Source of the DNA: Reticulitermes lucifugus
Taxonomy: Eukaryota; Arthropoda; Insecta; Blattodea; Rhinotermitidae
DNA length: 22,690 nt
Reading direction: 5' to 3'
Assembly: GCA_026260175.1 (NCBI GenBank)
Contig: JAKCWW010009951.1
Coordinates: forward strand, 1 to 22,690
The translations under genes and the position numbers were made by a program. Positions 18,688-22,690 of the stretch are shown piece after piece; the stretch's first letter is position 1, and each line of letters begins with the position of its first letter. Below the pieces are notes generated by a model. It made no database searches. It was not told where the DNA came from and worked only from the letters and a program-made list of their open reading frames with translations.

Positions 18688-21280
18688 AAGAAAGAAAGAA
18701 GAGAGAGAGAGAGATACATAAGTGTTTCTGATTTGTGATTATCAAAATGAAGACAAAAACATAATTCAGCATAAATGTGAAACAAGATACTGTTTTTTCA
18801 AACAACCACCTATAAACAAAATAAGAGGCAGACCACTGATAAACACACTGTACTTACACAGATAAACCTAGATTTCTCCAGTGGTTACAACAAAGAAACT
18901 TGTAACTCATCCAAATCTCGTTAGTTCATTGATTACAACCGTTTATACACATGAAACTGCTTAAAAAAGGAACCATGATATTTAACCCTTAAATGATGGT
19001 GAGTTTTAGATCTGACCTACTGCCCAGGACATAAGGGTTTTAAGTTCTAGTACCCTTCAACGCATTCATAACTGTGTAGTACAAGGCCAGAAGAATTTGA
19101 AAAACTAAAGGCCTATACAGTACAATGAACCCAGCACTGGAAGGTTAAAGAAATTTGAAAATAACCCAAATCTAAAATAAATGTAACCCTTTGGTGCTGA
19201 AATTAATTCTGGGAGCTGGGATAATAATTACAGGATTTAATCCTTTCATGCAAACTCTTACCCAAAAGAGGGATGGAGGGAGGGAGAGGGAAAAGAATAG
19301 AGGAAAAGACCCAAGAATGACCACAATAGGCCAACACGTATGCTGTGCTGTCTGAGAATCAAACCCCGCATCTTACAATGCACCATATACATTATCTGGC
19401 TCCAAAGGATTAATGCCCTTGTCCATTATGAAGCAGGAAAATGTTTGATTTATTAAACTGTTCCATCCTTTCTTGATCACCAGCTCCCCATGGTGATCAA
19501 ACTCCACAGCTCAGTGGTTTGTGATCAAAGTCTGACATACTCCTCATGGCCCCAAACACCTTAAAGTGAGGGACAGTGTGATCAGAGAAATACATTAGTA
19601 TTTGCTCTGATAGTCAAGCAGCTTTGAAAGCTTTACAGGCTGCTAAAACAACATCCCCATTAGTACGGAAGTGCCAAAGGGCGTTGAACGATATCTCCAC
19701 CTATCACTCTGTGGAATGTTTTGGGTCCCCAGACATTCTGGAATAAGTGGAAATGAAATTACCAATGAGCTCGCAAGGGAGGGTTCTATTCACTATCTTG
19801 TTGGACCAGAGCCGGCCCTGGGAGTCTCAAGGCAGAGTATAAAGGAAAAAATTCAGTGCTGGGTGGAAAAACAGCACATGACATTGTGGCAGGAACTTGC
19901 TGGCATTCAGAGACAGGCTCGAGAGTTGATCTCGGACCCTCGTATTGCCGCTAAGACCAGGCTGCTGTCCTTTAATAGGACACAATCCAGGGTGGTTACT
20001 GGCCTGCTTACTGGACATAACACCTTGAGAAGACACTTTCACATTATGTGACTGAGCGACAGTCCCTTGTGTAGGAAATGCAGGGCATAAGAGACCTCAA
20101 CTCATGTCTTGTGCGAGTGTGAAGCCCTGGCGACACACAGACACACTTATCTGGGTTCCTTCTTTTTGGACCCTGAGGACGTCACAGAACTAAGTATGGG
20201 GGCGATTTGGAACTTTATTAAAAGGACAGGGCTCTTATGACTTGGACTTTAGCTAAGGGGCACACAGGGCCTGTCAAAGGCTTACGTGCATCGGGACCGC
20301 AAGGGCCAGACCCATTATTTACTCATTACTCAAGGGATAGCGTGCGTGCGTGCGTGCGTGTGTGTGTGTGTGTGTGTGTGTGTAGTGTTCTGAATTACCT
20401 ATATGAAGTCCCTGCAGTAAAATGTGGTTATTTCTAACTTACTATTAATAACTCATCCAGATGAATATTAATGTTCAATGTTCCACCAATATCAACAAAT
20501 GGTAATATTTGTAACTGTACAATTACTGGATACAGGTCTGTTAACGCTACCCAAGTCGCATACCATTCTCGACCCTAGAAGGAGAGAGAAAACAATAATG
20601 AACTTCAAATATAGAGAAGTAAAAACTACAAATTGTGAAATTCATTAGAGTTTTGAGCTACACTCTCATCATGTTTCAATTACCAGTAATTTATAAAGTG
20701 TTGTCTTCATATTGGTGCTGTCATCAGAGTAAGGCAAAAGACAAAAGGTCAAAACTGATTAAAAATACACAGTCACAGAACAGAAATCCACATTGCTACA
20801 GACCATGACAGCAGTAGACTGTTACATCGGTTTTAATGACCAAACTAAATTAATAAAGCTTGATAAATCCTAAAAAAAGCAACTCCATGTATGTTCTGTA
20901 CAGTGTACATGTTGCTTCCATGAAACAATACATACCTGTAAAAGGAATGTGTCTGCGAAGTCCTGTGCATGTTTAATACGAGCCAGTTGGAATGTTGGGA
21001 GGCAAGGGTCATTAATGGTATCCGCATCTTCTTCATCTTTAGGTGTAGGTCGAGGGACGTTTGTGCCAGTCAGTGAGCCAAGATCATGGACTTTACTGCT
21101 ATTGGCAAACACAATAGTGCTTGCCCAATCTGACTTCACTGTATTGTTGCTATGCCTTATTGTTACTGACTGTGTAAGAGATTCTGTCATATGAGCCAAC
21201 TGCTTTGCAAAACTTCTGCCTAGTGCTTGAACACTGCAATCTTCAAAAGCAAAACTTAAAATTAAGATCAGTCTAAAGAC
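10546..21280 (-). CDS. TMEM8/PGAP6-like seven-helix membrane protein, 3' eight exons (5' partial)
   Basis: Join of 20936-21280, 20443-20574, 17941-18149, 17259-17413, 16091-16323, 13078-13272, 12213-12359 and 10546-10743 on the minus strand. All seven introns start GT and end AG and the phases agree. The sum is 1614 nt, that is 537 residues plus a TGA stop. Seen in order: an extracellular region (fragment residues 1-249), an EGF-like domain (C250, C257, C263, C276, C278, C287), then seven hydrophobic segments (about 297-490) and a 47-residue polar tail. CREST-family residues are present: S339 and H343 in SxxxH, D364, and H475 and H479 in HxxxH. Vertebrate TMEM8A (PGAP6) is a GPI-specific phospholipase A2 at the cell surface; TMEM8B and TMEM8C (myomaker) are relatives. 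The EGF domain argues against the short myomaker form. The start codon and signal peptide are missing. The exact paralogue is not resolved. Confidence 0.9.
11079..11786. mobile_element. pogo/Tigger-like non-autonomous DNA transposon
   Basis: The element is 708 bases with terminal inverted repeats CAGTAGAATCCCAATTTAAG (left) and the reverse complement of CTTAAATGGGGGTTCTACTG (right). A TA dinucleotide flanks each end (11077-11078 and 11787-11788). CAGT termini with TA target duplication are the signature of the Tc1/mariner superfamily, pogo/Tigger branch. No transposase frame is inside; the 61-codon frame near the left end is chance. Four CCAAT/ATTGG boxes cluster at 11391-11498. It lies in the intron between exons G and H. 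Confidence 0.8.
12213..12359 (-). CDS. TMEM8-like exon G, TM5 end and TM6
   Basis: The acceptor is attacgacag|GTG and the donor TACCAA|gtatgt, with 49 codons, phase 0 at both ends. [20 protein letters not shown] finishes TM5 and forms a short basic loop. [20 protein letters not shown] is TM6, with the family's LLPG motif. The acceptor has only a weak polypyrimidine tract (ataattattacgacag), unlike its neighbours, which may make recognition of this exon less efficient. Confidence 0.93.
12410..12902 (+). repeat. long dispersed repeat, direct copy 1
   Basis: This aligns end to end with 21,357-21,850 in the same orientation. Shared blocks include acaagacaggca.tgtatgta, tggaaaaaatttatt, acatttctcattctaaga, gatattatca, aagtaccc.ttattct, ttcttgaca and catgaaa.tcc, and both end in gatggacag/acagacag runs. 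The complementary strand reads [15 protein letters not shown], a chance peptide I know from insect repeats. Here the homology to known repeats may continue to about 12,950. It fills most of the 718-base intron between exons F and G. The class is unknown; the simple-sequence end suggests a retroelement. Confidence 0.8.
13078..13272 (-). CDS. TMEM8-like exon F, TM3-TM5
   Basis: The acceptor is gtgttcacag|GTT and the donor ATACCG|gtcagt, with 65 codons, phase 0 at both ends. It opens VLQFCDFF, where D364 is the conserved CREST aspartate (the vertebrate motif here is LQYCDF). [14 protein letters not shown] is TM3, [16 protein letters not shown]4 and [16 protein letters not shown] the start of TM5. 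The preceding intron (13273-16090, 2818 bases) is the longest in the visible part of the gene and is largely repeats. Confidence 0.95.
13576..13749. mobile_element. pogo/Tigger-like MITE, 174 bp
   Basis: The left end is CAGTAAAACCCCAATTTAATG. The right end is CATTAAATAGGGGTTTTACTG, its near-exact reverse complement, with TA on both sides (13574-13575 and 13750-13751). There is no coding capacity. The termini resemble the 11,079-11,786 element but differ in sequence and length, so these are two related families or deep subfamilies. It lies in the intron between exons E and F. Confidence 0.85.
13915..14120 (-). repeat. tRNA-derived SINE, family 2
   Basis: On the minus strand an A-box-like TGGCTCAGATAGTTACTGGC is followed about 20-30 bases later by a degraded B box. 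Next come TTTGTGGTGGACAGTGTGGC, CTGGGGAAGG and a TCTCGGAATACTTAAATATTCC block. The distal part is shared with 5843-5960. Chance readings of the type ICGGQ.GTG.GF are widespread in insect predicted proteins (recollection). It sits in the intron between exons E and F. Confidence 0.65.
14561..14594 (+). repeat. conserved TGATGATGGC..GCCGAAACG retroelement-type motif
   Basis: CTGATGATGGCTTCTTGCAA followed by GCCGAAACGTATGT contains a small stem (ggctt and aagcc). This word is common in 3' regions of insect non-LTR elements and related repeats (recollection). The element around it is not delimited. A second open frame nearby (14,791-15,108, minus) has no recognised domain. Confidence 0.4.
15171..15311. 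mobile_element. piggyBac-like MITE with TTAA target site
   Basis: TTAA at 15167-15170 is followed by CCTTTTGGTGCCAGAA. The right end is CATTCAGCACCAAAGGG followed by TTAA at 15312-15315. The termini are inverted copies with the CCCTTTGGTGC start and TTAA duplication typical of the piggyBac superfamily. At 141 bases it is non-coding. It lies in the intron between exons E and F. Confidence 0.75.
15728..15982 (-). repeat. tRNA-derived SINE, family 1, copy 3
   Basis: On the minus strand the head holds an A-box-like TGGTATAACAGCTAGG and a B box GTTCAAATTGT (+ strand 15924-15934). CAAGAGATTTTTCTCTTCTC, GGGGCCCACCTAGCTC, GGGGTAAAGTGGCTGGGACA, CACTTCCATCTAGTGC and a final CTGGCGTGGACAGGGACAAC follow. 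The blocks and order equal copies 1 and 2. It lies about 110 bases downstream of the exon E donor. Confidence 0.75.
16091..16323 (-). CDS. TMEM8-like exon E, end of EGF plus TM1-TM2
   Basis: The acceptor is atatttcag|GTT and the donor TATGAG|gtgagt, with two bases plus 77 codons. GYKGWGCTD completes the EGF-like fold. [20 protein letters not shown] is TM1 and closely matches the most conserved TMEM8 stretch. [20 protein letters not shown] leads into TM2, which ends STFYHACD with the SxxxH pair (S339, H343) and D346. These are the family's proposed metal and catalytic positions. Confidence 0.95.
16324..17258. other. intron between exons D and E, nothing recognised
   Basis: This AT-rich intron is 935 bases. 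The 122-codon minus-strand frame at 16667-17035 lies wholly inside it. It lacks domain similarity and does not join the flanking exons in phase, so I take it as chance. Confidence 0.5.
17259..17413 (-). CDS. TMEM8-like exon D, EGF-like domain
   Basis: The acceptor is attatttgcag|TTC and the donor TTAGGAG|gtcagt. The exon is 155 bases: one base, 51 codons and one base. It supplies EGF cysteines 1-5: C250, C257, C263, then the SCTC pair C276 and C278. The sixth (C287) is supplied by exon E, eight residues after C278. The phase 1 intron therefore cuts the domain between cysteines 5 and 6. EGF domains at this place, directly before the first membrane helix, are typical of TMEM8A and TMEM8B. Confidence 0.9.
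17473..17515. repeat. perfect 15-bp hairpin in intron
   Basis: TATTAACCTTTAGTG and its exact reverse complement CACTAAAGGTTAATA are separated by 13 bases. In the transcript of the minus-strand gene it lies 60-102 bases upstream of the exon D acceptor. An effect on branch-site access is possible. A tiny MITE remnant is the alternative. Confidence 0.75.
17941..18149 (-). CDS. TMEM8-like exon C, extracellular
   Basis: The acceptor is ttattttgcag|AAT and the donor ATAACAA|gtatgt. It has 69 codons plus two bases (phase 2), finished by the first base of exon D to give Asn. Sequons NAT and NIS suggest glycosylation. The sequence is Cys-containing (NATCQH, MACIRKG, IVCPPEL) and ends [13 protein letters not shown], a beta-rich pattern seen before the EGF domain in TMEM8 proteins. 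The preceding intron (18150-20442, 2293 bases) holds a GA microsatellite, a TTAA-type MITE and a broken non-LTR element. Confidence 0.88.
18655..18714. repeat. (GA)n/(GAAA)n microsatellite
   Basis: An uninterrupted GA run is followed by AGAAAGAAAGAAAG and a second GA run, about 60 bases in all. On the transcript strand it is a pure pyrimidine (TC) tract inside the intron between exons B and C. Confidence 0.9.
19187..19409. mobile_element. piggyBac-like MITE, degraded
   Basis: The left end CCCTTTGGTGCTGA follows GTAA (a mutated TTAA, 19183-19186). The right end CTCCAAAGGA precedes TTAA (19410-19413). The left terminus equals that of the 15,171-15,311 element. The 223-base interior holds a purine-rich run (19266-19300) and no coding frame. 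Confidence 0.6.
19582..20240 (+). pseudogene. non-LTR retrotransposon RNase H and C-terminal fragment, broken
   Basis: On the + strand [20 protein letters not shown] (from 19594) is the RNase H block that carries a catalytic Asp. A one-base frameshift near 19,705-19,715 moves the reading to [20 protein letters not shown], the next conserved block (normally WVPGHSGI.GNE.AD.LAR; note the R for G). The frame then continues through [22 protein letters not shown], meets TGA at 20049-20051 and TAA near 20,088, and resumes with the zinc-knuckle-like C..C...[10 protein letters not shown]. It ends [11 protein letters not shown] and TGA at about 20,238. This layout (RNase H then CCHC-like tail) fits insect Jockey/I-type elements. 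The reverse transcriptase and ORF1 are absent, consistent with 5' truncation. It is in the intron between exons B and C, opposite to the gene. Confidence 0.85.
20341..20383. repeat. (CGTG)n(TG)n microsatellite
   Basis: Five CGTG units run into about eleven TG units. It follows the 3' untranslated part of the broken non-LTR element by about 100 bases and may be that element's 3' simple-sequence tail. Confidence 0.9.
20443..20574 (-). CDS. TMEM8-like exon B, extracellular
   Basis: The acceptor is ccttctag|GGT and the donor TTAATA|gtaagt, a strong match to consensus. It spans 44 codons, phase 0 at both ends, and starts [13 protein letters not shown]. The W-containing start matches the DWF.A.. 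position of the TMEM8 extracellular region, where a beta-sandwich segment opens (recalled). It is separated from exon A by a 361-base intron. The TG-rich microsatellite at the end of a retrotransposon fragment lies 60 bases beyond its donor. Confidence 0.85.
20936..21280 (-). CDS. TMEM8-like exon A (first visible), extracellular
   Basis: The acceptor is ..ccttctttgcag|GTC and the donor TTACAG|gtatgt. It encodes 115 residues in frame with the next exon. It begins with a hydrophobic [15 protein letters not shown]. Because an acceptor precedes it and TMEM8 proteins have upstream sequence, this is more likely a buried beta-strand region than a signal peptide, though I cannot exclude an alternative start. 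It holds possible N-glycosylation sequons (NNT, NSS) and an acidic, proline-containing linker ([16 protein letters not shown], about residues 77-92). It ends phase 0. The phase at its 5' edge is inferred from the open frame only. Confidence 0.8.
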
Positions 21281-21356
21281 CTGCAAAGAAGGTGTGTTAT
21301 TAAAGTAATACATATACTTGACACTTTTGACAGCCAGACGACCAGCATGATTCTAA

Positions 21357-21850
21357 ACAAGACAGGCAATGTATGTATAATGTAACACTGAGGCATGTTT
21401 GCGTAACCATAGTACCCATGGAAAAGCAATGCATATTAAATGTTATAAGTGTGTGTCTGTATTTTTGCCTTAGTTATCCGGCATGCAAGTCGCATCTCTT
21501 CTGCACAGCATTATATTGTAATCTGTGGCCTCTCTGGCTCTATCATATTTTTCAACATTATCTCACAAATGACACGATTTTTGGAAAAAATTTATTGACG
21601 ACACTATGTGCGTTTAGATTTTCTCTACAACTTCTGTCTGAAACATTTCTCATTCTAAGAAAAATTCAGCAAGATATTATCATAAATGTACATATGTCTT
21701 CAAGTAAAGTACCCATTATTCTCCTCAGATTTTAATCAAACTGGAACTTTCTTGACATATTTTCAAAAAATCCTCAAATATACAATTTCATGAAAGTCCA
21801 TCCAGTGGGAGCTGAGATGTTCCATGCAGATGGACAGCCAGACAGACAGA
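21357..21850 (+). repeat. long dispersed repeat, direct copy 2
   Basis: This is the partner of 12,410-12,902, in the same orientation. It starts acaagacaggcaatgtatg and ends in the gatggacagccagacagaca run. It lies 76 bases upstream (on the gene strand) of the exon A acceptor, inside the intron that leads to the missing 5' exons. Many point differences and small indels separate the copies, so the insertions are old. Confidence 0.8.
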
Positions 21851-22690
21851 ACATTTGTACCTGCCTACCAAACCACATGTCATAACATCTCAGATGGTTG
21901 TAATCTTCAAACACGATTCTTATTTTCTGCGTAACATATATGCTATGTCTGATATGAAGTTTACAATGCTTAAATTAAGTTAAAAATACATTTTCATTCA
22001 CGCTGTGGTCTTATGTATCACAACACTGTGTTTTAGTTTGGCAGTTGGGTACCAATTTGGAAGATGCCCTTCTCTTTCTGTCCATCCAGTTTATAAAATC
22101 AACCCCTAAAATGCGCAACAGTACCTGAAGGCAGAGTCTTCTGAGCATGGTCCTGATACTTCACATTCCACAAAATGTAAAGATATTTGCCTAGCTGGGC
22201 AACTAATAGCTACTCAAAGACTCTGTTTCATGAAGCTTATCAGTTGGTGAAAATGGCTATCACAAGTTACTACTACTACAACAATGATGACGAAAATGAT
22301 GACAATGACAATGACGATGACGATGACAATGTCAACAACAACAAACAACATGTTTTTGTAAATACCAAAGTTAATTCTTCCACACAATATACACACATGC
22401 TCATGAAACATACAGAATTCCTTCAATACGCAAATAAAAGATAAGTCATTGAAATCAAACAGCAGCAACTGTTTCCAAACTTTGAAGTTTTGGAACAAAA
22501 CACTCCTTAACAACAAGATGAAATCTCTGAATGTTTGCATGAGAACCTGTATAACTGATTAGAATGTGAAGACAGGAAATTATCTGAAGATGATAACCAT
22601 CAGAGCATGGTGTGGAAAAAAAATCACCACGAAGTCCCTAAAGTTTCACTTGCAAAAGTGAAGGATCAAACTGATGTTAATCACTTTTTT
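21851..22690. other. upstream intron sequence, no exon identified
   Basis: If the TMEM8-like gene continues to the right this is intronic. I looked on the minus strand for an acceptor, coding and donor unit. The piece near 22,112-22,165 (C.VSGPCSEDSAFR then gtactg) has a donor-like end but no convincing acceptor, and it does not match a TMEM8 block I know. It is left unassigned. Confidence 0.4.
22265..22352. repeat. degenerate trinucleotide-type repeat
   Basis: TAC units are followed by GAT/GAC/AAT-type units and then AAC/AACA units. Chance frames give poly-Asp/Asn on one strand and poly-Ile/Val on the other, which shows low complexity and not a gene. Confidence 0.8.

Noticed and set aside
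18523..18738. Frame rich in RERERE
   Set aside because: It is a translation of the GA microsatellite.
20949..21194. 81-codon + strand frame
   Set aside because: It is antisense to exon A of the TMEM8-like gene, a shadow of real coding sequence.
22187..22540. Poly-Asp/Asn frame (+) and poly-Ile/Val frame (-)
   Set aside because: Both arise from the trinucleotide-type repeat and have no other protein features.
1..22690. CRISPR array, operon or prokaryotic gene cluster
   Set aside because: There are no regularly spaced direct repeats. The split gene, snRNA and SINEs show eukaryotic nuclear DNA.

Overview
This looks like insect nuclear DNA. It is AT-rich, with long introns, a complete spliceosomal U2 snRNA gene, GT-AG introns and a heavy load of decayed transposons and tRNA-derived SINEs. 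Several repeats resemble ones I associate with cockroach and termite genomes, for example the minus-strand reading MEQLGS..DFHEI at about 12.85 kb. I therefore infer a polyneopteran, probably blattodean, insect, but no marker here proves it.

Layout. Positions 1-1010 are relatively CpG-rich and hold a foldback repeat (155-365) and a full-length U2 snRNA gene on the + strand (816-1004). Positions 1.0-10.5 kb hold no gene I can support. That stretch contains a mariner-type transposase fossil (about 4285-4547), several SINEs (about 4718-4880, 5266-5560, 5843-5960, 5955-6220, 7650-7850), a reverse-transcriptase scrap (7360-7560), another dispersed repeat (8335-8500), and hairpins at 2751-2777 and 3065-3157. 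Positions 10,546-21,280 carry the 3' part of one minus-strand gene: eight exons joined by seven GT-AG introns with consistent phases. These encode the last 537 residues of a TMEM8/PGAP6-like protein. The 5' exons lie beyond the right edge of the window or are unrecognised.

The encoded fragment has an extracellular region with N-glycosylation sequons, one EGF-like domain whose sixth cysteine sits in the next exon, and a seven-helix CREST-type membrane domain. It keeps the S-x3-H, Asp and H-x3-H residues that define the putative lipid-hydrolase site. Vertebrate TMEM8A (PGAP6) is a GPI-specific phospholipase A2, so cleavage of GPI lipid at the cell surface is the leading inference for this protein.

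The introns are full of mobile DNA: two pogo/Tigger-like elements with TA target sites, two TTAA-flanked piggyBac-like MITEs, SINE copies, a non-LTR RNase H fragment broken by a frameshift and two stops, and one long repeat family present as two direct copies (12,410-12,902 and 21,357-21,850) that bracket six coding exons. I found no CRISPR array, operon or obviously novel gene system. The most notable items are the intact CREST residues, the foldback element close to U2, and the direct-repeat pair around the exons.
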